A DNA stretch of 64,000 nt from Devosia sp. (GCA_015234425.1 JADGNE010000030.1:62001-126000); one strand, 5' to 3'. Positions 41,099 to 50,027 are shown, counted from the stretch's first letter. Made by a program: numbers and translations. Notes: generated by a model not told the origin, from the sequence alone.

Positions 41099-42022
41099 AT
41101 GAGTGAGAAATCCTATCTGTCCGTGTCGCCAGAGGTTGGGGCAGCCCTTGCAAACGGTGCTCCCGTGGTGGCGCTGGAATCCACCATCATCACCCATGGC
41201 ATGCCCTATCCGCAGAACCTGTCCATGGCGCGCGACGTCGAGAGCGTCATCTTTGCGCAAGGGGCCGTTCCGGCTACGATCGCGGTGATGGACGGCAAGC
41301 TCAAGGTCGGCCTCAGTGGCGATGATCTCGAAATTCTGGCCCGTGAAGGTCACAAGGCCGCAAAGGCCAGCCGCCGCGATCTCTCGGCGCTGCTCGCCAA
41401 TCGCGCCATGGCCGGCACGACCGTGGCCACGACCATGCAGATCGCGGCCTTGGCCGGTATTTCGGTATTTGCGACCGGCGGCATTGGCGGTGTGCACCGC
41501 GGCGCAGAGGATAGTTTCGATATTTCGGCTGACCTCGAAGAACTTGGCCGTACACCCGTGGCCGTGGTCTGCGCCGGGGCAAAATCCATTCTCGATATCG
41601 CCAAGACGCTTGAAGTGCTCGAGACCAATGGCGTGCCGGTGCTCGGGTTCGGCACCGATGATTTCCCGGCCTTCTGGGCGCGCGAGAGCGGCTATAAGGT
41701 CGATCATCGCTTCGATGATGCACAAAGCGTTGCCCGCATGCTGAAAATCCAGAACGATCTGGGCATGGGCGGGGTGCTGATCGCCAATCCGGTCCCCGAG
41801 GGCGATGCCTGGGAAGCCTCCGCCATCGAGCGCTTCATCACCCAGGCCCTGGCCGATGCCGACGCCGAGGGGATTTCGGGCAAGGCGACGACGCCGTTCC
41901 TGCTGCAGCGCATTTTCGAGCTGACCGAAGGCAAGTCGCTGCAGTCCAATATCGCGCTGGTCAAGAACAACGCGAAGGTCGCCGCTGATATCGCCGTGGC
42001 GCTGGCCGGCCGGCGCGCATGA
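41099..42022 (+). CDS. psuG: pseudouridine-5'-phosphate glycosidase
   Basis: This enzyme splits pseudouridine 5'-phosphate into uracil and ribose 5-phosphate. The 307-residue protein has the conserved start VVALESTIITHGMPYPQN, MDGKLKVG, the glycine-rich VFATGGIGGVHRGAE and the later VLGFGTDDFPAFW. The ATG used is at 41099. An ATG ten bases earlier (41089), better placed behind AGGAG, opens only a 5-codon frame that overlaps it. Its stop overlaps the start of the kinase gene (ATGA), so the two enzymes for pseudouridine use are coupled. Confidence 0.93.
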   Translation: MSEKSYLSVSPEVGAALANGAPVVALESTIITHGMPYPQNLSMARDVESVIFAQGAVPATIAVMDGKLKVGLSGDDLEILAREGHKAAKASRRDLSALLANRAMAGTTVATTMQIAALAGISVFATGGIGGVHRGAEDSFDISADLEELGRTPVAVVCAGAKSILDIAKTLEVLETNGVPVLGFGTDDFPAFWARESGYKVDHRFDDAQSVARMLKIQNDLGMGGVLIANPVPEGDAWEASAIERFITQALADADAEGISGKATTPFLLQRIFELTEGKSLQSNIALVKNNAKVAADIAVALAGRRA

Positions 42023-42903
42023 AAACTAGGGTCCTCGTCGTCGGCGACGTGATGACCGATATTATCGTCAAGCCGGAGGGTCCTATTGTCATGGGCTCCG
42101 ACCGGCGGGCCCAGATCCGGACGCGACCGGGCGGTTCGGGTGCCAATCAGGCCGTGTGGCTCGCGGCAGCCGGTGCGGATGTGGTGTTTGCGGCGCGTGT
42201 CGGGGCGGCCGATGTCGAGGGCTATGGCACCCATTTCCGGGATTTGGGCGTTGTCCCGGCGCTGGCGTCCGACGGGGAAATGCCGTCCGGCGTTCTGGTC
42301 ACCATCGTATCGCCCGATGGCGAACGCAGCTTTCTTACCGACCGGGGTGCCAACCTCAATCTGTCACCGGATGACCTGCCGGCGTCGCTGCTCGATGGGG
42401 CCGGATTTGTCCTCGTGTCGGGCTATAGCCTCTTTGCGCCGGGACCACGGGCGGCCGTGCAGGCGCTGTTCGAGGCGGCCCGCGCGCGGGGCATCCCCTG
42501 CGCGATCGATCCCGCGTCAGTGGGGTTTCTCGAAGAAGTCGGCGCCAGCAATTTTCGGGACTGGGTCGGGCCGCTCGACTGGATCTTTGCCAATGAAGAC
42601 GAGGCGCGCAGCCTTACCGGAGAAGAAGATCTCAATGATCAGATCCGCGCCCTGGGCGAACAGTTCGGCCAGGTGGTCATCAAGCGCGGTCGGCTTGGAG
42701 CGGTCCTCGGCGATCGCAATGGCATAAGCCATGCTCAGGCTGCACCAGCAGTGGACGTCGTGGACACAACCGGGGCAGGCGATGCCTTCGCCGGCGGCTT
42801 TGTTGCGGCGCTGACATCAGGCCTTGGTCCGGAGGAATGCCTCACCAAGGGCATTTCCCAGGGTGCTGCGGCCGTCCAGACGATCGGGGGGCAGCCGACT
42901 TAG
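42019..42903 (+). CDS. PfkB family carbohydrate kinase, probable pseudouridine kinase
   Basis: A 294-residue ribokinase-family enzyme. The N-terminal VVGDVMTDIIVKPEGP and the RTRPGGSGANQAVWLAAAGA substrate motif fit PfkB kinases. The ATP-site signature DTTGAGDAFAGGF holds the catalytic Asp. Coupled to psuG, it most likely phosphorylates pseudouridine (PsuK role), completing a two-step route to uracil and ribose 5-phosphate. A nucleoside transporter is not adjacent. A hairpin GGGCAGCC/GGCTGCCC spans its stop codon. Confidence 0.88.
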   Translation: MKTRVLVVGDVMTDIIVKPEGPIVMGSDRRAQIRTRPGGSGANQAVWLAAAGADVVFAARVGAADVEGYGTHFRDLGVVPALASDGEMPSGVLVTIVSPDGERSFLTDRGANLNLSPDDLPASLLDGAGFVLVSGYSLFAPGPRAAVQALFEAARARGIPCAIDPASVGFLEEVGASNFRDWVGPLDWIFANEDEARSLTGEEDLNDQIRALGEQFGQVVIKRGRLGAVLGDRNGISHAQAAPAVDVVDTTGAGDAFAGGFVAALTSGLGPEECLTKGISQGAAAVQTIGGQPT

Positions 42904-42910
42904 GCTGCCC
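42889..42910 (+). terminator. stem-loop spanning the kinase stop codon
   Basis: GGGCAGCC (42889-42896) pairs with GGCTGCCC (42903-42910) around the TAG stop. No T-run follows, so it is at best a weak terminator between the convergent kinase and siderophore-interacting genes. Confidence 0.4.
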
Positions 42911-42918
42911 GTTCGCAA

Positions 42919-43725
42919 TCAGTGCGGCTCGTGGGCGTCGGCCACGCCAAGCAGCCAGTACCCAGCGGCCTTCACCCACTCGGGGTTGAAGCCGCGTGTG
43001 TCGGTGAGGTGGGCGCGGACCGCCTTGCTCATCTGGCTTTCGCCCGCGACATAGGCATAGGCGTCGCCTTGCGGGAACTGCGCTGCGGCAACGGCATCCT
43101 GCAGGAGGCTGGTGGTGCCGGCCGGGGAGCCATTGCGGTGGATATAGACGAGGCGCAGATCGGCTTTGGTTTCGAACTGCTGCTCCTCTGCGGGATTGTC
43201 GACCTCGATGATGGCGACGACGGGTGCGCCTTCGGGGAGTTCCTCGATGCGCCGGCCGATGGCGGGCAGGGCGGTTTCATCGCCGACCAGCAGATACCAG
43301 TCAAAGGCAATGGGGGTGACGCTGGAGCCGCGCGGCCCGCCGATGACAAGGGTTTTGCCCGGCACCGCAGACGCGGCCCAGCTTGCGGCAGGTCCATCGC
43401 CATGGAGCACGAAGTCGAGCTCGATCCAGCCCTCGGCCACATTCCAGTAGCGGGGCGTGTAATCGCGCATTTCGGGGCGCTCGCCAGGGGCGAATTCGGC
43501 GCCGTTCGGGCCAACCGGAGGCAGCTTTGGCGACACGCCCTCTGGAAAGAAGAAGGCCTTGATGTGGTCGGCGTGCGCGGGCGAGACGAAGCCTTCGAGG
43601 TCGCCCTCAAGTCGGACCCGGCGCATCAGCGGGGTGATATCCGTGACGGTTTTGGCCGTGAGCAGGCGCAGGCGCGTCTCATGGCGCTGGCGAATGGGCG
43701 CGCGGGGATCAAGCGTTTCGGTCAT
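42919..43725 (-). CDS. siderophore-interacting protein (ferric-siderophore reductase, FAD-binding)
   Basis: A 268-residue flavoprotein of the ViuB/YqjH family. The FAD-binding domain has HIKAFFFPEG and MRDYTPRYWN. An NAD(P)H-binding domain follows with WYLLVGDETALPAIGRRIEEL and VAGESQMSKAVRAHL, and the C-terminal GYWLLGVADAHE is characteristic. It reduces ferric siderophores in the cytoplasm to release iron. A TGA-N9-TCA sequence 11-25 bases upstream of the start may be an iron-responsive site. No uptake genes are adjacent, so it would serve siderophores imported by other loci. Confidence 0.9.
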   Translation of the reverse strand: MTETLDPRAPIRQRHETRLRLLTAKTVTDITPLMRRVRLEGDLEGFVSPAHADHIKAFFFPEGVSPKLPPVGPNGAEFAPGERPEMRDYTPRYWNVAEGWIELDFVLHGDGPAASWAASAVPGKTLVIGGPRGSSVTPIAFDWYLLVGDETALPAIGRRIEELPEGAPVVAIIEVDNPAEEQQFETKADLRLVYIHRNGSPAGTTSLLQDAVAAAQFPQGDAYAYVAGESQMSKAVRAHLTDTRGFNPEWVKAAGYWLLGVADAHEPH

Positions 43726-43735
43726 CGCAATATCC

Positions 43736-43750
43736 TGATTTTGTTGCTCA
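43736..43750 (-). promoter_or_regulatory. candidate iron-responsive (IRO-box-like) site upstream of the siderophore-interacting gene
   Basis: TGA-N9-TCA is read identically on either strand at 43736-43750. This is the core pattern of the RirA IRO box in rhizobia. It ends 11 bases before the ATG at 43725, overlapping the likely transcription or translation start. The target gene is iron-related, which supports the reading. Confidence 0.45.
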
Positions 43751-43844
43751 GCAATTAGCGCCGGAGGCGCGTAATGGCAAGCCGAGCTTGATCGGGTTGT
43801 CTATCGGCCTATGTCTGATGCCTCAGCACAATGGAGCCTGACCC

Positions 43845-44816
43845 ATGAAGAGCGCCGTCTATTCGCAAATCGGTTCGCCCCCGGATGTCCTTTCCAGCAC
43901 CGAGACTGCGCGACCGGAACCGGGGGCCGGGCAAGTGCTGGTGAGGATGGTGCTGTCGCCGGTCCACAACCATGACCTGATGACGATCGCCGGTCAGTAC
44001 GCACACAAGCCGGCCCTGCCGGATGTGCCTGGTACGGAAGCGGTCGGCGTCGTTGAGGCACTGGGGGATGGCGTCAGCAATTTGACGATCGGCCAGCGTG
44101 TTGCCGGCGGGGCGATGCATACCTGGGCCGAATATTATGTGGCGGACGCTGCCCGCCTCGTGCCGGTGCCGGACAATGTCAGCGACGAGACCGCCTGCCA
44201 GCTGGTCTCCATGCCGCTCAGCGCAAAAATGCTGCTCGAAAGCCTGGGTGTCGAGCCCGGCCAGTGGATTGTTCAGAACGCGGCGAATGGCGCGGTGGGC
44301 AAGCTGGTGGCGCGCTATGGCGCAGAGCGCGGCATCAATGTGCTGGGTCTGGTCAGGCGAGCGGACGCTGTTGCAGCCATGACGGAAATCGGTATAGCCA
44401 ATGTGGTTGCGACGGACGATCCGGAGTGGGTCGCGCGTGCCAAGGCCCTGACCCGTGGCGCGCCAGTGGTGCGCGCGATCGATTCCCTTGGTGGCGATGG
44501 CCCCATACAATTGCTCGAAATTGCCAGCGACGGGGCCGAACTGATCAGCTTTGGCGCGATGTCGGAGCGGCCGCTGTCGATTTCGGCGGCAGACCTTTTG
44601 TTCCGGGGGATTATCGTCAAGGGGTTCTGGGGCAGCAAGCCGCCGGTGAAGCCGCAGCGGATTGGCGAACTGCTGGGTGAACTCATCCAGGATGCTGCTG
44701 CGGGCAAATTGGTGCTGCCCATCGAGGCGTCCTACCCGATCGAGCAGGTGGCCGAGGCGGCGCGCGCCAGCGGCGAACCCGGACGCAAGGGCAAGATCGC
44801 CATTCGTGGCAGCTAA
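43845..44816 (+). CDS. zinc-free MDR family oxidoreductase (quinone/enoyl reductase type)
   Basis: A 323-residue medium-chain reductase. The substrate-side N-terminal domain contains SPVHNHDLMTIAGQY and PGTEAVGVVEALG. The NADPH-binding Rossmann domain has NAANGAVGKLVARYGAERG, which lacks the classical GxGxxG and is of the 2-enoyl-thioester reductase/quinone reductase kind. No structural-zinc cysteines are present. It probably reduces a quinone or an enoyl compound. It stands alone and is divergent to the siderophore-interacting protein gene. Confidence 0.85.
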   Translation: MKSAVYSQIGSPPDVLSSTETARPEPGAGQVLVRMVLSPVHNHDLMTIAGQYAHKPALPDVPGTEAVGVVEALGDGVSNLTIGQRVAGGAMHTWAEYYVADAARLVPVPDNVSDETACQLVSMPLSAKMLLESLGVEPGQWIVQNAANGAVGKLVARYGAERGINVLGLVRRADAVAAMTEIGIANVVATDDPEWVARAKALTRGAPVVRAIDSLGGDGPIQLLEIASDGAELISFGAMSERPLSISAADLLFRGIIVKGFWGSKPPVKPQRIGELLGELIQDAAAGKLVLPIEASYPIEQVAEAARASGEPGRKGKIAIRGS

Positions 44817-44854
44817 GGACGGCTGAGGCCTGGCTCTGGCCGGGCCTTTGGCGC

Positions 44855-46171
44855 CTAGTAGCCCAGCATGCGATCCTGCTCCTGGCGCAGGGCGAAGAGG
44901 CGGGTCGAACTGTCTGGCTGGCTGTTGGCCGTGGTCAGCAGGTCACCCTTTTTCACCGGTGCGGTGACCTTGCCGCCTTCTAGCAGGCCCACCGGGACCG
45001 CGCCACGGGCGCGGGCATCGGTGACGGTCATCGTGTAGGAGCGGTAGCAAGTCTCGCCGATGGCATCGAAGGTTTCGCCGGGCAGGAGATCACGCTTGGC
45101 GACGGCGCAGACTTCGGCGACCGGGCGCGGCAGCGGCACCATGTCCGGCTTGCCGGTCAGCATGATGCGGGCGCAGGTCAGCGGCACCTCAAGGCTGGTC
45201 AGGTGATAGGGGCGGAAGAAGGCGTAGTAGGGGCCGTGGCCGATATGGAGATCATCCATGCGCTCAATGATGCGCGGATGCTCGGCCTTGACGATGACGA
45301 AGACCCCGGGAGCGACGCCCTTGCCGATGGTGAAGTCAACCACACCCGATGAGTTGAGAATGCCGCCGTCGGCTTTGGGGATGAGCACCTTGGCCATGTC
45401 GTCGCGATCGGCCTTGGGGCCGTGCATGCCGGGCACATCCGGCAGGAGACCGGTAGCATTGGCGATGGCGCACATTTCGACGGCGGTCTTGGAGCCGTCC
45501 ACGAACTCGACCAGCATGCGCGGGTTCATATTCCGGCGCGCGGCTTCCTCGCGATAGTCGTCCGGCACGGCGTCATGCCTGAGCGGATTGTTCTTGCCCT
45601 TGCCTGCGGCGACGATGTCGAGGCCGAGAGCGGAAACGAATTCGATCAGCTCCATGCAGGAGCTTGGCTCGTCACCCGCGCCAACCGAATAGACAACGCC
45701 GAGCCGGTCGGCCTGGGCCTTGAGATACGGGCCGATGGTGACGTCGGCTTCGACGTTCATCATCACCAGGTGCTTGCCGTGCTCCATGGCGGTGAGGCAG
45801 TAGTCCGCGGCCACGCCCGGCTTGCCTGTCGCGTCGATGATGACGTCAATATTGGGTGTAGTGACAAGGGTTTCGGCCGAGGTAATGGCAATCTTGCCTG
45901 CTTCGATGGCAGCGGTGGCCTGGGCCGGGCTGTCTGCTTCCTTGCCCATGCTGTCATCGCCGTCATAGGCGATCTTCATCGCGTCCAGCGCCGTATGCGG
46001 GCGACGGGTGGCGATGGCCGCCATCTCGATGCCCTTCATCAGGCTCATCTGGGTGACGAGGTCGGTTCCCATCTCGCCAGATCCGATAACACCCACGCGC
46101 ACTGGATTGCCTGCCTCGGCACGGGCGGCGAGATCGCGGGCGAGCCCGGTGAGGGCAATTTTGGTGGTCAT
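44855..46171 (-). CDS. NAD(P)-binding oxidoreductase with C-terminal SAF domain (COG4091-like)
   Basis: A 438-residue protein with an N-terminal Rossmann motif VRVGVIGSGEMGTDLV and a homoserine-dehydrogenase-like catalytic domain. A C-terminal SAF domain (about 365-430) contains LPRPVAEVCAVAKRDLLPGE. Relatives are often labelled flagellar FlgA because of the SAF domain, but the whole protein is a dehydrogenase or oxidoisomerase. I favour the ATG at 46171; 46189 is equally open and adds six residues, and both have weak ribosome sites. The substrate is probably a small sugar acid or amino-acid semialdehyde; this is inference. Confidence 0.82.
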   Translation of the reverse strand: MTTKIALTGLARDLAARAEAGNPVRVGVIGSGEMGTDLVTQMSLMKGIEMAAIATRRPHTALDAMKIAYDGDDSMGKEADSPAQATAAIEAGKIAITSAETLVTTPNIDVIIDATGKPGVAADYCLTAMEHGKHLVMMNVEADVTIGPYLKAQADRLGVVYSVGAGDEPSSCMELIEFVSALGLDIVAAGKGKNNPLRHDAVPDDYREEAARRNMNPRMLVEFVDGSKTAVEMCAIANATGLLPDVPGMHGPKADRDDMAKVLIPKADGGILNSSGVVDFTIGKGVAPGVFVIVKAEHPRIIERMDDLHIGHGPYYAFFRPYHLTSLEVPLTCARIMLTGKPDMVPLPRPVAEVCAVAKRDLLPGETFDAIGETCYRSYTMTVTDARARGAVPVGLLEGGKVTAPVKKGDLLTTANSQPDSSTRLFALRQEQDRMLGY

Positions 46172-46322
46172 GGCGTAGGTCCGCTGCATTTCGTTAAGTT
46201 TGGTTACAGGCAGTAGCAGGCCACTGCAAGCTACCCGTTTCGGGCCTTTCAACCTTAGCACTTCTTAAACCGTTGCGGCTGAATATGGCGCTCAGGAGAA
46301 AACTCCGGGGGCAGGCTACATC

Positions 46323-46613
46323 ATGGCAAATCAGGACAAACACTCGATTACCTTGCCAGAGGTTATCGATCTCGATGCGCTTGATGCCATCCGCGACAAG
46401 TTGATCGAAGCGCTCGAGCGAGGGCCGGTCACGGTCGCCGCCGGCGCGGTGGAACGTGTGTCTACCAATGCGCTCTTGATGCTGGTCAGTGCCGCAGAGA
46501 CTGCACGCAGAAACGATTTTGAATTTGCCATCGAAGCGCCCAGCGTTTCGATGATGGCCGCTGTTGAGCGCCTGGGCCTGGCGGGCCAGTTTTCAGGGAT
46601 GATAAGACAATGA
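46323..46613 (+). CDS. STAS domain protein of the chemotaxis operon
   Basis: A 96-residue single STAS domain, similar to anti-sigma factor antagonists. The usual phosphorylatable serine lies in RVSTNALLML (S47). The pattern of strands and helices and the sequence VIDLDALDAIRDKLIEALE fit the family. It is the first gene of the che operon in this locus and overlaps cheY by four bases (ATGA at 46610-46613), as in several alphaproteobacterial che operons. It may modulate the kinase or receptor arrays. Its partner is not known. Confidence 0.88.
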   Translation: MANQDKHSITLPEVIDLDALDAIRDKLIEALERGPVTVAAGAVERVSTNALLMLVSAAETARRNDFEFAIEAPSVSMMAAVERLGLAGQFSGMIRQ

Positions 46614-46975
46614 CGTTGCGCGTACTGACCGTTGATGACTCGCGGACCATCCTCGCGATGCTGCATCACACGTTGAGCAATGCCGGTTTCGAAGTGCTGC
46701 AGGCCGAAGATGGCCGCCAGGGCCTCGATGTCCTCATGAGCCAGGATGTCGACGTGGTGATCACCGACATCAACATGCCGGTCATGGACGGCATCGAGTT
46801 CATCAAGAATGTGCGCGCCAGTGGGCAGTACCAGAGCCTGCCGATCCTGATCCTCACCACCGAGACCAGCCAGGACAAGCGCGACCAGGGCAAGGCCGCC
46901 GGGGGCACGGGCTGGATCGTCAAGCCGTTCGATCCGGACAAGCTCATCAGCGTCATTCAGCGCGTCGTCCATTAA
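46610..46975 (+). CDS. cheY: chemotaxis response regulator CheY (first copy)
   Basis: A 121-residue single receiver domain. The acidic pair is D9-D10, the phosphoacceptor D53 is in VVITDINMPVMDG, the switch Thr is T83 or T84 and the conserved lysine K105 is in GWIVKPFDPDKL. It overlaps the STAS gene and precedes cheA. A second CheY gene lies at 53318. In alphaproteobacteria with two CheYs one usually binds the flagellar motor and the other acts as a phosphate sink. Which one plays which role here cannot be decided from the sequence. Confidence 0.93.
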   Translation: MTLRVLTVDDSRTILAMLHHTLSNAGFEVLQAEDGRQGLDVLMSQDVDVVITDINMPVMDGIEFIKNVRASGQYQSLPILILTTETSQDKRDQGKAAGGTGWIVKPFDPDKLISVIQRVVH

Positions 46976-47005
46976 CAATCAAACTGCGAGGCTGGTCAGC
47001 CAAAA

Positions 47006-49288
47006 ATGAGCGACCTGGACGATTTCAAGGCCACATATTTCGACGAATGTTCGGAGCTGCTGACTGAGCTCGAGGAGCAGTTTGCTGCCATCGAAGCCGG
47101 TGAACGCGATGCCGACCGTCTCAATGCGGTCTTCCGCGCCATTCACTCGGTGAAGGGCGGTGCAGGTGCTTTCGGCTTTACCGCTCTGGTGGGCTTTGCC
47201 CATGCCTATGAGACGCTGCTCGACTATGTCCGTGACGGCCGGGTCGAGCTGACCGACGACGTCGTAACCCTCTGCATTAAGGCCAACGACATTGTCGCGG
47301 ACCATGTCAACGCCGCCAAGACCGGCGACGAATTGCCCGCCGATTATGGTCACGAGGAGAAATCCCGCTTTGACCTGATCGCCCGCGGTGGCAGCGGTGC
47401 CGGCAGCGAAGATGACGACCTCAATGGCGAGATCATTGAAGAATTCGACATCGAGTTCACGCCGGTCATGGTCCAGCTCAATATCGACGACGCCGATGAG
47501 GACACGTTTGAAGCGCTGCCTCTCGAGGTGGCGCCGGGCAGCTGGGAAGTGCGCTTCACCCCCTTCCGTCAGCTCTATGCCCGAGCAAATGATCCGCTGC
47601 TGCTGCTGCGCGAACTCAGCGTGCTCGGCGAAATCAACGTACGTGCGGTGATGGGCGAAGTGCCGGCGCTCAGCGATTTCGAGCCATTCGGCGTCTATTG
47701 CTCCTGGGAAATCACTCTTTCGGCGCCTGATCTGACCGAAGCGGCGATCCGCGAGGTTTTTGAATTTGTCGAGGGTGATTGCGAAATCACCATCGTGCCG
47801 CTGGGCGGCGCGCGGATATCGAGCGGACAGCCTGATGCACCGTCGTCGCACGCTGCCGTGCAGCAGTCAGACTACGCTGATCTTCTGGCGCTGACCGATG
47901 ATGAAGTTGCGCAGGTTGCGGCCCGTCCAGCAGTTTCGCCGGCCGCTCCGGTTGCTGAAGAGCCGGCTCTGAGTTTTGCCGATCTCGCCGAGGAAATCAG
48001 CGCGGCGACGCCGCCACGCGTTCCTGTCGCGGCGCCGGTTGCCAAGATCGTACCGCCCGCTGCCGCCAAGACTGGTGGTGACGGTGAAGACGGCGAGCGC
48101 CGCTCGGTCGGCGTGCAGTCGATCCGCGTCGACCTCGACAAGGTTGACCGCGTGGTCAACATGGTCAGTGAACTCGTGATCACGCAGTCCATGCTCACCC
48201 AGCAGATGGATGAGACTCTGCGGGCCCGCTACACCGAACTGGTGCGCGGCCTCGAAGTGCTGGCGCAGACGACGCGCGGACTGCAGGACTCGGTGATGGC
48301 AATCCGCGCCCAGCCGGTGAAGTCAGTTTTCTCGCGCATGCCGCGCCTCGTGCGCGAACTTGCGACCAAGACCGGCAAGAAGATCAAGCTCGAGACCATT
48401 GGCGAGAACACCGAAATCGACAAGACGGTGATCGAGCAATTGTCCGATCCACTGACGCACATGATCCGCAACTCGGCCGACCATGGCATTGAAGACCCGG
48501 AAAAGCGTCGCGCTGCCGGCAAGCCGGACACCGGAACCATTCGTCTGTCGGCTGAGCAGGCCGGCGGCAATATTCTCATCATCGTCGAGGACGATGGCGC
48601 CGGCATCAACCGCGAGCGCGTGCTGCAACTGGCGCGCGACAAGGGACTTGTGGCTCCCGACATCACGCCAACCGACGAGCAGATCGACCAGCTCATCTTC
48701 GCGCCGGGGTTCTCGACGGCCGATGCGGTGAGCGACATCTCGGGCCGCGGTGTCGGCATGGATGTGGTGCTGTCCAACATCAAGAAGATCGGTGGTTCGG
48801 TGCACGTCCGCTCCTGGACGGGCAAGGGATCACGCATGACCCTGCGTCTGCCCCTCACGCTTGCCGTGCTCGACGTCATGCTCGTCAAGGTTGGCGAAAA
48901 TCCCTATGTGGTGCCGCTGTCCTCGATCGTGGAGACCATCCAGTGCTCGGGCGCGATGTTTGAACGCGTTCCGTCCGGCGGCCAGGTGCTGCAGGTCCGG
49001 GGCGAATATGTTCAGGTGATCGATGTCGCCCAGCGCTTCGAGATGGTGTCGACCAAGGCGGCGGACGAACGCTTTGTGGTGCTGTGTGAGACAGAGGGCA
49101 GCCAGAAGGTTGCGCTGGTGGTGGACGACATCATTGGTCAGCAGCAGGTTGTCATCAAGAGCCTCGAAGAGAATTTCGAACGCGTGGATGGTATTGCGGG
49201 CGGTACCATTCTCGGGGACGGCAATGTTGCCCTCATTGTTGACGTGCAGGGCCTCAAGGTCACCCAATTCCACCAGAATGCGGCCTAG
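47006..49288 (+). CDS. cheA: chemotaxis histidine kinase CheA
   Basis: A 760-residue kinase. P1 Hpt domain: phosphoacceptor H47 in AIHSVKGGAGAFGF. P2-like region at about 150-260 (WEVRFTPFRQLYAR). A proline/alanine-rich linker extends to about 365. P3 dimerisation helices start at DLDKVDRVVNMVSELV. P4 ATP-binding: MIRNSADHGIEDPEKR, GRGVGMDVVLSN. P5 CheW-like domain to the end. It phosphorylates CheY and CheB from receptor signals. It lies 30 bases downstream of the first cheY and is followed by cheW. Confidence 0.96.
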   Translation: MSDLDDFKATYFDECSELLTELEEQFAAIEAGERDADRLNAVFRAIHSVKGGAGAFGFTALVGFAHAYETLLDYVRDGRVELTDDVVTLCIKANDIVADHVNAAKTGDELPADYGHEEKSRFDLIARGGSGAGSEDDDLNGEIIEEFDIEFTPVMVQLNIDDADEDTFEALPLEVAPGSWEVRFTPFRQLYARANDPLLLLRELSVLGEINVRAVMGEVPALSDFEPFGVYCSWEITLSAPDLTEAAIREVFEFVEGDCEITIVPLGGARISSGQPDAPSSHAAVQQSDYADLLALTDDEVAQVAARPAVSPAAPVAEEPALSFADLAEEISAATPPRVPVAAPVAKIVPPAAAKTGGDGEDGERRSVGVQSIRVDLDKVDRVVNMVSELVITQSMLTQQMDETLRARYTELVRGLEVLAQTTRGLQDSVMAIRAQPVKSVFSRMPRLVRELATKTGKKIKLETIGENTEIDKTVIEQLSDPLTHMIRNSADHGIEDPEKRRAAGKPDTGTIRLSAEQAGGNILIIVEDDGAGINRERVLQLARDKGLVAPDITPTDEQIDQLIFAPGFSTADAVSDISGRGVGMDVVLSNIKKIGGSVHVRSWTGKGSRMTLRLPLTLAVLDVMLVKVGENPYVVPLSSIVETIQCSGAMFERVPSGGQVLQVRGEYVQVIDVAQRFEMVSTKAADERFVVLCETEGSQKVALVVDDIIGQQQVVIKSLEENFERVDGIAGGTILGDGNVALIVDVQGLKVTQFHQNAA

Positions 49289-49393
49289 CGGCCAAAACGG
49301 GCGGCATGGCCAGCCGTCCGTGAGAACCAGTAAAGCGGTCGCCAGCCGCGCTTAGAGTACAGCCGACCCACGGGACGGCAGAAAGGCAGCACA

Positions 49394-49882
49394 ATGGAAG
49401 CCCTCGCGATACGGGACGACCTTGGGGACAAGACGGCGCTTGCTGGCGCCAATACGCTCCAACTCATTGCTTTCTCGATCGGCGATCAGACCTATGGGGT
49501 CGAGATCACCACCGTGCGTGAAATCCGCGCCTGGAACGGGGCGACGCCCCTGCCCAACACGCGCGAGTTTGTCCGCGGCGTCATCAATCTGCGCGGCACG
49601 ATCGTGCCGATCTTCGACCTGCGCGCCCGCTTCGGCGATGGCCAGACCTCGCCGACCAAGAACCATGTGGTTGTGGTGATGAGTGTCGGCGACAAGTGGG
49701 TCGGCATCCTGGTCGACGCCGTGTCGGACATTCTCACCGTATCGCGGGACGACATCCACAATGTTCCAGAAGGCAATGCCATCGATACCGAACTGCTCAA
49801 TGGCATTGTCACACACGATAGCCGCATGGTCGGCCTGATCGACCTGCACGCCGTGGTCAGCGGCGCAAAGCTCGACGCGTAA
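49394..49882 (+). CDS. cheW: chemotaxis adaptor CheW
   Basis: A 162-residue CheW domain with an N-terminal extension of about 25 residues. Core motifs are LIAFSIGDQTYGVEITTVREI and NTREFVRGVINLRGTIVPIFDLR, and the C-terminal repeat NGIVTHDSRMVGLIDLH. It links chemoreceptors to CheA P5. GAAAGG precedes the ATG. A strong intrinsic terminator follows at 49903-49932, closing the first che transcript. Confidence 0.95.
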   Translation: MEALAIRDDLGDKTALAGANTLQLIAFSIGDQTYGVEITTVREIRAWNGATPLPNTREFVRGVINLRGTIVPIFDLRARFGDGQTSPTKNHVVVVMSVGDKWVGILVDAVSDILTVSRDDIHNVPEGNAIDTELLNGIVTHDSRMVGLIDLHAVVSGAKLDA

Positions 49883-49902
49883 GGTCGTCGCCTGGAGATA
49901 AT

Positions 49903-49932
49903 AAAAAGGGGCGCCCCAGTGGCGCCCTTTTT
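49903..49932 (+). terminator. intrinsic terminator after cheW
   Basis: GGGCGCC (49909-49915) pairs with GGCGCCC (49921-49927), bracketed by AAAAA and TTTTT. Loop CCAGT. It ends the STAS-cheY-cheA-cheW transcript. Confidence 0.9.
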
Positions 49933-49972
49933 CTTTTGGTTCCAGACATTAGGCGGCTGACAGGCAAGCAAC

Positions 49973-49993
49973 AAAAAAGGCGCTCAAGGCGCC
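49973..49993 (-). terminator. intrinsic terminator of the CheZ-like gene
   Basis: On the minus strand GGCGC (49993-49989) pairs with GCGCC (49983-49979), followed by six T (49978-49973). It lies 35 bases after the stop of the gene at 50028. Confidence 0.8.
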
Positions 49994-50027
49994 ACTTTGT
50001 TTCGTCCAATACTAACATGCGGTCGGG

